Positions 1 through 9,370 of a stretch of 64,000 nucleotides of DNA are shown piece after piece. The notes under the pieces were generated by a model. The model searched no databases. It was not told the DNA's origin and saw only the letters and a list, made by a program, of their open reading frames with translations. Location of the stretch: NCBI RefSeq assembly GCF_900129465.1, contig NZ_FSRA01000002.1, positions 2,728,001-2,792,000 of the forward strand, given 5' to 3'. The translations under genes and the position numbers were made by a program. This DNA is from Chitinophaga niabensis (GTDB lineage: Bacteria; Bacteroidota; Bacteroidia; Chitinophagales; Chitinophagaceae). Numbering within the stretch: the stretch's first letter is position 1; every line of letters starts with the position of its first letter.

Positions 1-2985
1 GTACTGGATGAATTACTTCGTCCGTTTCCATTAAAATATACTGCACTTGAGAACAAGATCATCATCCGTGAAGATGAAAGCAGAGCGGCATCATCACCTG
101 CGGACAGCCTTTTTAAGATAAACGGACGGGTATTCGATACTGGGGAACCACCCATACCCATACCTGGTGCCACCGTAATTGTAAAAGGAGAGAACCGGGC
201 GACCACTACGGATGATAAGGGAAATTTTGAACTAAGGGTACGTATTGGTGAAGTACTCATCTTTTCCCATACCGGTTACAAACCTTTTGAATATCCCGTT
301 ATCAATAACAGGGATAACCTTACCATTGCATTACCGGAAAATGTTTCCACACTGGACCAGGTAGTGGTAACAGGTTATTCCGAACAGAAGATGAAACACC
401 TGGCCAACTCCATCAGCGCCCTGAATGTAAAGTCTAATATAGAGGGGAAACCAATCACGCAATTGTCCCAGGCTTTGCAGGGAGGTATTACAGGACTTAC
501 CGTAACACAAAGCTCCGGCCTTCCAGGTGGGGATGCTGCTGCCATAAAAATACGTGGTATATCCACACTCGGTACAACAGCTCCACTGGTGTTGGTAGAT
601 GGTGTTCCCACCAATATCAACGATGTGGACCCGGTAACTGTGGAAAGCGTAACGGTATTAAAAGATGCAGCAGCAGCAGCTATCTACGGATCAAGGGCTG
701 CCAATGGTGTGATCATCATTACTACCAAACGTGGTCAGGCAGGGCAGGTACATATTGTGTACGATGCATTTGCCGGTTTTCAGAAAGCAGCATACCTGCC
801 TGAATTTGTAGATGCTCCTACCTATATGGAAATGGTGAATGCCGCGCAGGCCAACATCGGTGGTAATCCCATTTATACAAACGACGTTATCCAGAAAACA
901 CGCGATGGTGTAGATCCATTGCTTTATCCCAATACGGACTGGAAAAAACTGGTGCTTAAGAACCAGGCATTTTCCCAGCAACACTCCATTGGTGTAACGG
1001 GAGGTAACAGCCAGGCCCGCTTTGCGGTGAATGGTACTTACCTGCAGCAGGATGGCATCATTAATCAAACCTCCGCCGAAAGATATTCCCTGAGAGCAAA
1101 TACAAGTGTTACCCTGCGGAAGAACTTATCCATGTACCTCGATCTGTCCCTTTCAAGAAAAGAAACTAATCGTCCTATTAACCGCTATACCAATTTCCAG
1201 GACGGTGACGGGGCAGGATATATCCTGTACGAAACATTCAGGGTCCCACCGAATATTGTATCTAAATACCCTTTGCGGGCAGATGGCTACCAGGCTTATG
1301 GCAACTACGCAGAGATGCTGAATCCTGTAGCTGAACTGGAACAGGGCGGCTTTACCAAATCCCGTGAAGATAATATCTCTATCAATTTCCAACCGCAGTG
1401 GGAGGTGCTTCCCGGATTGAAACTAAAAGGACAATACCTGTTCCGTTTATTGAGTACAGGCAACATCACTTCCCGTGATGCCTATAACTTCCTGGATTAC
1501 TATACCAACGCTTTGCTTTTTCAATATGGTTCCACGCATACTTCCGCTATTTACAAACGGAACTATCAATACATGGCGGCTACGCTTGATTATACCAGGA
1601 CCTACAATAAACACACGATCTATGCAGTGGGTGGTATTACACGCGAAACGGATAATCCTGATCAGTCCAACCAATTCGCTGAAGCTACGCTGGCTTCCTA
1701 TTTCGTAAAGGTCAATTATATCTTCAATGATAAATACCTGTTTGAAAGCACCTTGCGGACGGATGGTTCATCTAAGTTCGGGCCAGGCAAAAAGTGGGGA
1801 TATTTCCCATCTGTAGCAGCTGGCTGGAATGTGCATAAGGAACCATTTATGCAGGGAGTGAAATTCATCAGTAACCTCAAGCTGCGTGCATCTTATGGTC
1901 TTTTGGGTAATAACCAGGGCATCGGATTGTACAAATATCAGAGTACTACTAATACCAACGGTACCGAAGCCACTATCGGTAACCCGGACCTCACATGGGA
2001 AAGCGTAAAAATGCTGGATGCAGGGGTAGACATCGGGTTGCTGAAGGACAAATTGAACTTTACTTTCGACTGGTACAACAAACTCACAGAAAATATCCTG
2101 CTGAACGCTCCGCTTTCTTATTCCTCGGGTATCGGCCCTCAGCCTATCAATGCAGGTAGCGTCCGGAACAAGGGATGGGAGCTTGCACTGAACTATGCTA
2201 CTAATATCAAAGCAGTTTCCCTCGGCTTTAATGCAGGTTATTCTTATTATAAGAATTCCATCCTGGCCCTTAAAGACGGGCCCTATTACGATAAGAATAC
2301 TATCCAGAAAGAAGGCTTGCCGATCGGAAGTGCTTATGGATACCGTACTATGGGCCTTTTGCAACAGAAAGACGTGGATGCAGGTGTGCCTATGATAGGA
2401 TCAAAAACACCTTCAGGACCAACACAAACGGCGGGAGATATCCGGTATATGGACCTGAATAATGATGGCACTATAACAGAAGCAGATCAAACCGTAATAG
2501 GTAATACTAATCCGCAGGGTAATTACTTCCTGAACGTACGTGTTGGATTCAAAAATTTTGATGTAGAAACATTGCTGAACGGGTTTACGGCATCGGATGT
2601 GTTTTATACCGGCAGATACATTACCCCACTAAACCTCAGTGGTGGTGGCGGAACGCCCATGGTGTGGCAACAGGATACCTGGACACCTGCTAATACAGAT
2701 GCAGCCTATCCACGCATAACACCCAGCCCTACAGATAATGCACGCTTTTCAGATTACTGGCGTACAAATGGTGCTTTTATACGGGTGCGTTTTATACAGA
2801 TCGGCTATACCATTAAATCACCACTTTTCACAAGGGCAGGCATTTCTAATGCCCGTATCTATTTCAACACCCAGAATCCTTTCACGATTACAAGTATGAA
2901 ATATCTTGATCCGGAAACGAAAGGAACAGATAATACTTATCCGCTCATGCGATTCTATACACTAGGGGTGAATATTAAATTATAA
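1..2985 (+). CDS. SusC/RagA-family TonB-linked outer membrane protein, 5' end outside window
   Basis: The reading frame is open from base 1, so the gene starts upstream; the ATG at 364 is internal. About 994 residues are visible. The first residues look like the end of an STN (secretin/TonB short N-terminal) domain. A carboxypeptidase-regulatory-like beta-sandwich follows (about residues 40-115), then the plug domain, which holds the SusC hallmark KDAAAAAIYGSRAANG and VIIITTKRG. The rest is a long beta-barrel. Family members import glycans or peptides across the outer membrane using TonB energy, with a SusD lid. SusD follows 11 bp downstream, so the two are surely one operon. The STN domain suggests control by a FecR/ECF sigma pair upstream of the window (inference). 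The substrate cannot be read from the sequence. Confidence 0.96.
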   Translation, partial: VLDELLRPFPLKYTALENKIIIREDESRAASSPADSLFKINGRVFDTGEPPIPIPGATVIVKGENRATTTDDKGNFELRVRIGEVLIFSHTGYKPFEYPVINNRDNLTIALPENVSTLDQVVVTGYSEQKMKHLANSISALNVKSNIEGKPITQLSQALQGGITGLTVTQSSGLPGGDAAAIKIRGISTLGTTAPLVLVDGVPTNINDVDPVTVESVTVLKDAAAAAIYGSRAANGVIIITTKRGQAGQVHIVYDAFAGFQKAAYLPEFVDAPTYMEMVNAAQANIGGNPIYTNDVIQKTRDGVDPLLYPNTDWKKLVLKNQAFSQQHSIGVTGGNSQARFAVNGTYLQQDGIINQTSAERYSLRANTSVTLRKNLSMYLDLSLSRKETNRPINRYTNFQDGDGAGYILYETFRVPPNIVSKYPLRADGYQAYGNYAEMLNPVAELEQGGFTKSREDNISINFQPQWEVLPGLKLKGQYLFRLLSTGNITSRDAYNFLDYYTNALLFQYGSTHTSAIYKRNYQYMAATLDYTRTYNKHTIYAVGGITRETDNPDQSNQFAEATLASYFVKVNYIFNDKYLFESTLRTDGSSKFGPGKKWGYFPSVAAGWNVHKEPFMQGVKFISNLKLRASYGLLGNNQGIGLYKYQSTTNTNGTEATIGNPDLTWESVKMLDAGVDIGLLKDKLNFTFDWYNKLTENILLNAPLSYSSGIGPQPINAGSVRNKGWELALNYATNIKAVSLGFNAGYSYYKNSILALKDGPYYDKNTIQKEGLPIGSAYGYRTMGLLQQKDVDAGVPMIGSKTPSGPTQTAGDIRYMDLNNDGTITEADQTVIGNTNPQGNYFLNVRVGFKNFDVETLLNGFTASDVFYTGRYITPLNLSGGGGTPMVWQQDTWTPANTDAAYPRITPSPTDNARFSDYWRTNGAFIRVRFIQIGYTIKSPLFTRAGISNARIYFNTQNPFTITSMKYLDPETKGTDNTYPLMRFYTLGVNIKL

Positions 2986-2996
2986 AGTAATTTTTT

Positions 2997-4619
2997 ATGA
3001 AAAAAACATGGTTACTGTGCCTGTTACTGCTGATCAGTGTTACTTCCTGCGATAAAGATTTTCTTACCAGGGACAACCCAAGCGATACAGTAGACGAAAA
3101 ATTCTGGCAAACGGATCAACAACTCATCGCGGTAATGCAATTCCTTGCGGGGCAGCTCCCTACCGGTGGCTTTCAATATGGGCCTAACAGCCGGATCTCG
3201 ATCAGTGCGTTAACGGATGATGCCGTATGGACGGCCAACTTTTTGCCTGAGATCAACCAGTTTGCACTGGGCAATGGCAACTCCAATCCACCATCTTCTG
3301 CTTACATGCTGATATTCCCATTTTGGCGGGACGGCTTCCTGAAGATACGCACCTGCAACAGGTTCCTCAAATATGCGGGTAAGGCTTATGTAGATCCGGA
3401 TAAACTTGCACAGTATATGTTGGAAGTAAGGGCGTACAGGGCATTATTTCACCTGGAACTGTTCATGTATTATGGAGAAATTCCTATCGTAAAAGACGAT
3501 GTAGCGCCTGCCAATTCTTACCTGAAGAGAAATACCAGAGAGGAGATCATTAACTTTATTACCGCTGAACTTACAGAATGTGCTGCAGGCCTTCCATACA
3601 GTTATAGTGGCGACCTCCCTTACCGGGTTACAAAAGGAGCAGCCCTGTCTATTAAAACATTTGCCCTCCTGAACGCATTTAAATACCAGGAAGCAGCAGC
3701 AACAGCGAAGGAAGTGGTAGATCTTACTGATCCCGCAGGTGGAAAAATGTACGAATTGTACAAACCCGCGGCTACGGACAATTACCTGAACCTTTTCCTG
3801 TATAAAGGGGAATTTAATAGAGAAAGGATACTTTCCAACCAGTTGCAGCAGGGTGTTTATCTGCGGCTTGCACCTCCCAATGCAGCCGGTACTGCCAACG
3901 TGAATCCCACACAAAGTTTTGTGGACGAATATGAAACGAGGCAGGGTAAAACAATCTTCGAACTGGGGGCAGACAGTGTAGCAGCCTACAGAAAGGACCC
4001 CAATTTTAAAAATAACCGGGATCCCCGCATGGCTGCTACAATTGTTTATCCCGGCGCCACTTTTTATACAGTTGTGAATCCCTTTGCCCCTGCTCCTAAT
4101 CCATGTGCGATCGGCGCTGTAAACTCATCACGTACCGGATATTTTGTGAGGAAGTACTGCGATGTGTCTATGGACAGAACTAGGCCATCCACCGGAACAC
4201 TGGATTTTATGATCTTCCGTCTTGCAGACCTCATGCTGATGAGGGTGGAAGCATTGGTAGAAAGTGGTCAATGGAATCATCCTGATGTAATCGATTATCT
4301 TAACCAGATCCGTAATCGTTCCAATATGCCTAATGTGGATGCGGCTGTTTACAACAGTGAGGCAAAAATGCGTGAACTGTACAGGCGTGAAAGAAGAATA
4401 GAACTGGCCTTTGAAGGAAGCCGCTGGTTTGATATCAGAAGATGGAAAATAGCAGATAAAGTGATGGGTGTAACGGTAATGGGCGCTACTAATCCTGCTA
4501 CGGGGCAAGCCGTGGTAGTGGAAACCCGCAAGTTTAACAAAGACCGTGATTATGTGTGGCCAATTCCTATCCAGGAAATACAGGGTAATAGTAATATAGT
4601 GCAGAATCCCGGATACTAG
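2997..4619 (+). CDS. SusD/RagB-family nutrient-binding outer membrane lipoprotein
   Basis: This 540-residue protein begins with a lipoprotein signal peptide ending in SVTSC, with the lipidated Cys at residue 18. The body has the SusD pattern: TPR-like helices early (EVRAYRALFHLELFMYYG) and the C-terminal motif RRERRIELAFEGSRWFDIRRW. SusD proteins sit on the cell surface and cap the SusC barrel, binding the oligosaccharide or peptide before import. It lies 11 bp after the SusC gene. No glycoside hydrolase or peptidase follows, so the substrate is unknown. Transcription probably ends at the hairpin just downstream. Confidence 0.96.
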   Translation: MKKTWLLCLLLLISVTSCDKDFLTRDNPSDTVDEKFWQTDQQLIAVMQFLAGQLPTGGFQYGPNSRISISALTDDAVWTANFLPEINQFALGNGNSNPPSSAYMLIFPFWRDGFLKIRTCNRFLKYAGKAYVDPDKLAQYMLEVRAYRALFHLELFMYYGEIPIVKDDVAPANSYLKRNTREEIINFITAELTECAAGLPYSYSGDLPYRVTKGAALSIKTFALLNAFKYQEAAATAKEVVDLTDPAGGKMYELYKPAATDNYLNLFLYKGEFNRERILSNQLQQGVYLRLAPPNAAGTANVNPTQSFVDEYETRQGKTIFELGADSVAAYRKDPNFKNNRDPRMAATIVYPGATFYTVVNPFAPAPNPCAIGAVNSSRTGYFVRKYCDVSMDRTRPSTGTLDFMIFRLADLMLMRVEALVESGQWNHPDVIDYLNQIRNRSNMPNVDAAVYNSEAKMRELYRRERRIELAFEGSRWFDIRRWKIADKVMGVTVMGATNPATGQAVVVETRKFNKDRDYVWPIPIQEIQGNSNIVQNPGY

Positions 4620-4635
4620 ATTGAATTATTGACAG

Positions 4636-4667
4636 ACCGGCTGCTTTCACCAGGCAGCCGGTTTTGA
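4636..4667 (+). terminator. Rho-independent terminator after SusD
   Basis: A 9-bp stem ACCGGCTGC / GCAGCCGGT (4636-4644 and 4654-4662) is followed by TTTTGATTT, 16 bp after the SusD stop codon. Confidence 0.75.
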
Positions 4668-4799
4668 TTTAGGTACTGTTCGTGTTGATGAAATAATATT
4701 TATATGTAGTTGGTTGAGATAGTAGTTTAACTGTTGTTGCCCCGGTAGATATTTTACTAATTGGGAAGTAAATACTACATTGTTTTATATTATATAAAA

Positions 4800-5453
4800 A
4801 TGAAACCTTCTGTTAAGTTACACTCCTTTGCTATAGCCATTTCAACAGTTATTGTTTTCACAATTTGGGTACAGATAAATGAATTAGGCACAATCAACAA
4901 TTATTTAAAAATAATTTTGGGTGGTCTTATTTCACTAGGTGTTTATAGAGCTATGGTATCCCTGATCATTACTGCTACAAAAAACTCAACTTGGTTCAAA
5001 AAGAAATTCCTTGGTAAATATTACATGGGGGGCACCTGGGTAGGTTTTTATATAGGTTTTTTAGGGAAGGAACGATTTATTATTGAACGCTTTGAACAAG
5101 GAATAGATGGTTTGGTGATCAGGGGTAAATCATTTGATGAATTGTCTAAGTACCATGCTGCCTGGTTTTCCACTTCTGTAAATATAGATGTTGAAAAGGG
5201 GCGGATAATGTACATGTATGAGTGTCTGCCAATAAATGCACAAACTAATAATGATGGAATAGCCTCTTTTGGATTTATACGTGATGATGAAGATACCGCA
5301 CCCACGCAAATATCCGGCTTTTCTGCCGATATGCATTTGGGGAAAAGGGTGAGAGCATTTGAGATCAAAGTTTCAGATAGATGTGATTATAAAGAAGATG
5401 AGGCTTTAAAACGGGCGAAAGAAGTGTTTCTCGAAAAGAAAGATCTCTTTTAG
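4800..5453 (+). CDS. Orphan membrane protein: two TM helices plus beta-rich domain
   Basis: I do not recognise this gene by name. The likely start is the ATG at 4800, giving 217 residues; a TTG at 4761 would add 13 residues of unlikely sequence. Two hydrophobic helices lie at about residues 8-28 and 36-60. A region of alternating beta-type sequence then begins with a GGTWVGFY motif and includes IDGLVIRGKSFDE, VNIDVEKGRIMYMYE and RAFEIKVSD. The layout (short N-terminus, 2 TM, small beta-barrel opening with G-x-W) resembles the Cap15-type effector of CBASS anti-phage systems. That is a resemblance of layout only: no CD-NTase or other defence gene is next to it. The gene is visibly more AT-rich than its neighbours, which suggests acquisition. 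It stands alone between terminators. Confidence 0.7.
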   Translation: MKPSVKLHSFAIAISTVIVFTIWVQINELGTINNYLKIILGGLISLGVYRAMVSLIITATKNSTWFKKKFLGKYYMGGTWVGFYIGFLGKERFIIERFEQGIDGLVIRGKSFDELSKYHAAWFSTSVNIDVEKGRIMYMYECLPINAQTNNDGIASFGFIRDDEDTAPTQISGFSADMHLGKRVRAFEIKVSDRCDYKEDEALKRAKEVFLEKKDLF

Positions 5454-5582
5454 CAGAGATATTGCATTGTTTCTTAAAAACTGAACCTTATGTGTAGTCT
5501 TGACCATTTTGAAAAGATTACATCAATTGTACAGCCTGCAGTTACAGCTTTAATCTATTATAATTGCCGGATGGCATATGGC

Positions 5583-5630
5583 AGTAAAAACAATTGCCTT
5601 CAGGAAAGACAGGAGGCAATTGTTTTTACT
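5583..5630. terminator. Bidirectional terminator, perfect 17-bp stem
   Basis: AGTAAAAACAATTGCCT (5583-5599) is exactly complementary to 5614-5630. The outer AAAAA/TTTTT arms give a U-tract on both strands. It serves the 2TM gene on the plus strand and the TlpA operon ending at 5640 on the minus strand. Confidence 0.85.
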
Positions 5631-5639
5631 AGGCTTTAA

Positions 5640-6752
5640 TCATTTCAATACTTCTTCCAGTTTCTTTTCCAGTTCTTCTCCTCTCAGGTTCTTTGCGAGT
5701 ATCACGCCATCAGGTCCCAGCAGGTAATTCGCCGGGATAGACCGGATATCATACTGTCGTGAAACAGCATTATCCCACCAGTTCAGATCGGATACATGGG
5801 TCCAGGCAAGCCCGTCATCATGAATGGCTTTCAGCCATTTCTCCTTTGCACCGGGTTGATCAAGAGATACGCTAAGAATGGTGAAGTTCTTATCCTTATA
5901 GGCATTGAAAGCTTTTACAACGGCAGGGTTTTCCTGGCGGCAGGGTACGCACCAGCTTGCCCAAAAGTCTATCAGCAGGTATTTCCCTTTGAAATCTTTT
6001 AAGGAAACGGGTCTGCCAAGGGTATCATTCTGCGTGAAATCAGGGGCCGGTTTGCCGATAGCGGTTGCCTTGGCTGCATCAATGCTATGCTGCATTTTTT
6101 TACCCAGTGCATTCTTTCTGGCTGCAGGTTTTAAAGTGTTGAGCTGCTGTTGTAATGCGCTCATATCTTTTTCCCGCAGATAGAAGGAGAGGACCATGGC
6201 ACTTACAGGAGAGGCCGGATGGTTTTTCACCCAGTCTTTGTACCAGATATTTTTGATGGAATCTACGCGGCCGTATTTTGCTTCTAATGCTTTTAGTTTA
6301 ATAGTATCCTTTACTCTGTAAGCCTCGTTCATTTCTTTACCCAGTGCACTGGCTTCAATAAAAGCCGGTTCGGTCTTAGTGGCTTTATTAAGGCTGTTCA
6401 GATCGCTGGCGTAACTGCTGCCGCTGTATACGGCATCCGTTAATAATGGGCCTTTAGCGGTAACTTTTAAGCTGCCTGGTTCCAGGTAGAAGAAAGTAAG
6501 ATATCCCGTTGCATTCCTGTCTTTTCCGATCCTGAGCAGGTACATATCCCCTTCTTCCAGGTTAAGGCTGAAACGGAAATTGCCGGCACCTGCAATTACG
6601 GAATCTGGTTTTCCGGAAGAGCTCATCTTTGAAAGATAAACGAACGTGCCTTCTTTCAGATCAGGAAGATTACCTTCCAATGTAGTGTTGGATTGTGCAA
6701 ACAAGGTTGTGCCTGATAATAGCAACGCTATTGATAGCCATGTGTTTTTCAT
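5640..6752 (-). CDS. TlpA-like thiol-disulfide oxidoreductase with N-terminal DUF4369-like domain
   Basis: This 370-residue protein has a signal peptide (cleavage near TLFAQ) and an N-terminal beta-rich domain of the DUF4369 type. A helical linker follows, then a C-terminal thioredoxin fold at about residues 230-370. The active site is WASWCVPC and the cis-Pro loop is SIPANYLL. Such proteins face the periplasm and reduce or exchange disulfides. It is the last gene of the ECF sigma, FecR, SusC, SusD, TlpA, TlpA operon, 10 bp after a paralogue with the same architecture. TlpA-like genes often follow SusCD in Chitinophaga-type genomes. Their role there is not settled, and a function in handling the imported substrate or folding the complex is inference. 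Confidence 0.9.
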   Translation of the reverse strand: MKNTWLSIALLLSGTTLFAQSNTTLEGNLPDLKEGTFVYLSKMSSSGKPDSVIAGAGNFRFSLNLEEGDMYLLRIGKDRNATGYLTFFYLEPGSLKVTAKGPLLTDAVYSGSSYASDLNSLNKATKTEPAFIEASALGKEMNEAYRVKDTIKLKALEAKYGRVDSIKNIWYKDWVKNHPASPVSAMVLSFYLREKDMSALQQQLNTLKPAARKNALGKKMQHSIDAAKATAIGKPAPDFTQNDTLGRPVSLKDFKGKYLLIDFWASWCVPCRQENPAVVKAFNAYKDKNFTILSVSLDQPGAKEKWLKAIHDDGLAWTHVSDLNWWDNAVSRQYDIRSIPANYLLGPDGVILAKNLRGEELEKKLEEVLK

Positions 6753-6762
6753 ATTACATAAT

Positions 6763-7899
6763 TTATTGACCGAATACTGCTTTTAGTTTTTTGTCCATTT
6801 CCGCTTCATCTTTTTCATCCCCCTCATAACGCGCAATCACTTTGCCTTGTGGATCGATCAGTATTTTTGTAGGAAGTGAATAGATGCCATATTTCTTAGA
6901 AATATCTCTTTCATTATAGATGCCGGCTCTTAACTTATCCATATCCAGGCCGCGCAGAACATGTTTCCACATACTGATCCCATCTTGTTCTACTGCTTTT
7001 TTCCAGGCATCTGGTTTCCTGTCGTCGTCAGAAACGCCGATGATCTCAAGACCTTTATCCTTATATGCAGCATAGAGTTTCTTTAAGTGAGGGTTCCCTT
7101 TCCGGCAGGGTAAACACCAGCTTGCCCAGAAATCTATCAGCACATATTTTCCTCTGTAGTCGGAGAGCTTTAGCGGCTGGTCATTGATATCAGGTGCTGA
7201 AAAATCGGCCGCTACAGTGCCTTCCACACCCAGTTTCCTTCTTTCCAGTTCTTCATTGATGGTTTTACCGGCGGTTGCTTTTACGTTTTCGGGAAACTGC
7301 TTATAATAAGCCGTTAGTTTTTCCGTGCTGATGGAATGGAGATACCCTCTGAGTAAATGAGCGCTCAGGAAAGAAGTTGGGTGTTTGTCGATATAAGCAA
7401 AATCGATCTTCTCCATTGCTGCGTAATATGGCTTCAGCCCGCTCTTTGCTTCCTGGAACTTAAAGTTGTCTATCTTGTTCACAGAATCCAGCATTTTGAA
7501 AAAAGGTTCCCATTCTTTCTGGATAGGGGCTTTCAGCTTCTTTAATTCATCCATATCTGCCTGGGTGGCGGAGCCTTTGATCCGGCTATTGTTAACTTCA
7601 TTCTCTTTCACCTCTGCAGTAAGTGTACCTGGTTCCAGGAAGAAAGAATAAAGATTGGGATCTTCACTGCGCCAGGTAACAGGATTACGGTAGAGATAGG
7701 CATTTGTTGGACCATTGATTATTCCCTTAAAGGTGAACCCGCCATTTTTAATAACAGTACTATCCAACACATTATTATAACGGAGATAAATATAAGGTGT
7801 TGCAGCGCCGGAGAATTTTCCGGACAGGGTGAAATCCTGGGCCATACATGTACTATACATACATCCTGTTAACCCAATGATAGCAAGAGCTTTTCTCAT
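6763..7899 (-). CDS. TlpA-like thiol-disulfide oxidoreductase, second paralogue
   Basis: This 378-residue protein has the same architecture as the downstream gene: an export signal (ending near STCMAQ, which could be SPase I or a weak lipobox), a DUF4369-like beta domain and a C-terminal thioredoxin domain. The active site is WASWCLPC and the cis-Pro segment is YSLPTKILIDPQG. Its start codon overlaps the SusD stop by 4 bp (ATGA, 7896-7899), which indicates translational coupling with SusD. The two tandem TlpA-like proteins differ through most of the N-terminal domain, so this is an old duplication and they may have different partners (inference). Confidence 0.9.
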   Translation of the reverse strand: MRKALAIIGLTGCMYSTCMAQDFTLSGKFSGAATPYIYLRYNNVLDSTVIKNGGFTFKGIINGPTNAYLYRNPVTWRSEDPNLYSFFLEPGTLTAEVKENEVNNSRIKGSATQADMDELKKLKAPIQKEWEPFFKMLDSVNKIDNFKFQEAKSGLKPYYAAMEKIDFAYIDKHPTSFLSAHLLRGYLHSISTEKLTAYYKQFPENVKATAGKTINEELERRKLGVEGTVAADFSAPDINDQPLKLSDYRGKYVLIDFWASWCLPCRKGNPHLKKLYAAYKDKGLEIIGVSDDDRKPDAWKKAVEQDGISMWKHVLRGLDMDKLRAGIYNERDISKKYGIYSLPTKILIDPQGKVIARYEGDEKDEAEMDKKLKAVFGQ

Positions 7900-9353
7900 T
7901 GTTCGTTCTGTTTAAGATTAGGATTACCGATAATTTCATCTGATGGCAGACGTAATAATATTTTAGGGTTTGTTGCCTGGATGGTCATTGGGCCTGAGCT
8001 GTTGGAGGTATAGTTACGTACCATGGGTAGACCATTACGGAAGTAGTCATAGCCCACATGGCCTTCAAAAGCCAATTCAAGCCGCCGTTGTTTTACTATT
8101 TCACTAAAGAGTGCTTCGCCGGTGATACCTGTAGTATCACCAATGCCCGCACGGGAACGGATGGCATTCAGACTAATGATGGCTGTATTATTATCACCTG
8201 CTTTTACCGCCGCTTCTGCTTTATTCAGGTACATTTCTGCCAGGCGAAGATATCTTGCAGGAGAAGGGCTGTACAATGATACATAGCCCATCATATATTT
8301 TATACTGGCCAATGAGTCATTGGGATTACCCGGTGTTACATTCTTAACATAGAATTTGCTGCGCAGGTCCTGTGTTCTTAGCTGACCCAGCAGATCAGGA
8401 GAAGGACGGTAAAGCCCTCCGGAATAATTGATCTGCGAAGGCATGGCGTACAGATTACTGATCAATCCATTTTTATACTGCGTGTTCACAGCAAAAATAT
8501 CTTCCTTATTACCCGGGTTATCTGTGTTGTAATAACTGGTATACGCAGTTCCCTGTAATAAAGCATATCCGCCATTGAGGATAACAGAATCTGCATATTC
8601 CTTTGCCTTGGCATTGGCTGCATTATCCGGTTGGGTAAAGGTGCCGCCCATATACAGATATACCCTTGAGAGTAAAGCATAGGCCGGGTACTTTCCTGCG
8701 AAGCTGTTGGTCCGGGGCTGCGTCAGGAGCGGAATCGCGGCCAGCAGGTCTTTTGTAACCTGCTCATACACTTCTTTTACCGTAGCCCTCGGCGGTGCAA
8801 ATCCAAGCCCGTTATTGTCTGTGATGATCAGCATTACACCAGGGCTTGTTGCAGCATCCTGGTAATAGGGTTTCCCATACAGGCGGACCAGGTTGAAGTA
8901 CACATATGCCCGCAGGAAAAGGGCTTCTCCTTTTGCCTGTAAGATCTCAGGATTGGTTTCTCCATCTTTTACATTTGCCAGGATCTTGTTGATCAGGAGG
9001 ATGATATTGTAACTTCCCCGCCAGTAGTCGTAAGAATAGGAGAGATCTTTCTCGGCTGAATTGAGGTAGTTGAAGGCGTCTGTATTTTTGTTGATTCCTG
9101 CATCAAGGGCTTTGATGGTATTGCCGTGTGCCTCGGAAAGATAAAGCTGCAGGTCGTTGTAGTTGAAAGAACTGGCAACGGCGCTGCCGGCTACGGATGC
9201 ATACACCCCCCATACTGCTTTTGTGAAACCGGTGGGTGAGGAGAACTGCTGGTCCTCATACGTTACGTTATGCGGGCGTAATTTATCCAGCTCTTTGTTG
9301 CAGGCAAACATTCCTGTCAACAGCGTCAGTCCTAGTATATTTATAAGTTTCAT
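7896..9353 (-). CDS. SusD/RagB-family surface lipoprotein
   Basis: This 485-residue lipoprotein has the signal LTGMFAC, with the lipidated Cys at residue 18. SusD features include AKGEALFLRAYVYFNLVRLYG in the helical N-terminal half and a C-terminal KQRRLELAFEGHVGYDYFRNG motif. It should cap the SusC barrel encoded 17 bp upstream, and its stop codon overlaps the start of the TlpA-like gene. No degradative enzyme is in the operon, so the substrate is unknown. Confidence 0.96.
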   Translation of the reverse strand: MKLINILGLTLLTGMFACNKELDKLRPHNVTYEDQQFSSPTGFTKAVWGVYASVAGSAVASSFNYNDLQLYLSEAHGNTIKALDAGINKNTDAFNYLNSAEKDLSYSYDYWRGSYNIILLINKILANVKDGETNPEILQAKGEALFLRAYVYFNLVRLYGKPYYQDAATSPGVMLIITDNNGLGFAPPRATVKEVYEQVTKDLLAAIPLLTQPRTNSFAGKYPAYALLSRVYLYMGGTFTQPDNAANAKAKEYADSVILNGGYALLQGTAYTSYYNTDNPGNKEDIFAVNTQYKNGLISNLYAMPSQINYSGGLYRPSPDLLGQLRTQDLRSKFYVKNVTPGNPNDSLASIKYMMGYVSLYSPSPARYLRLAEMYLNKAEAAVKAGDNNTAIISLNAIRSRAGIGDTTGITGEALFSEIVKQRRLELAFEGHVGYDYFRNGLPMVRNYTSNSSGPMTIQATNPKILLRLPSDEIIGNPNLKQNEQ

Positions 9354-9370
9354 CTTCGCTTTTTTAATGA

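Noticed and set aside
4800..5453. A full CBASS anti-phage system
   Set aside because: Only the effector-like layout is present; no CD-NTase or accessory genes lie within several kilobases on either side.
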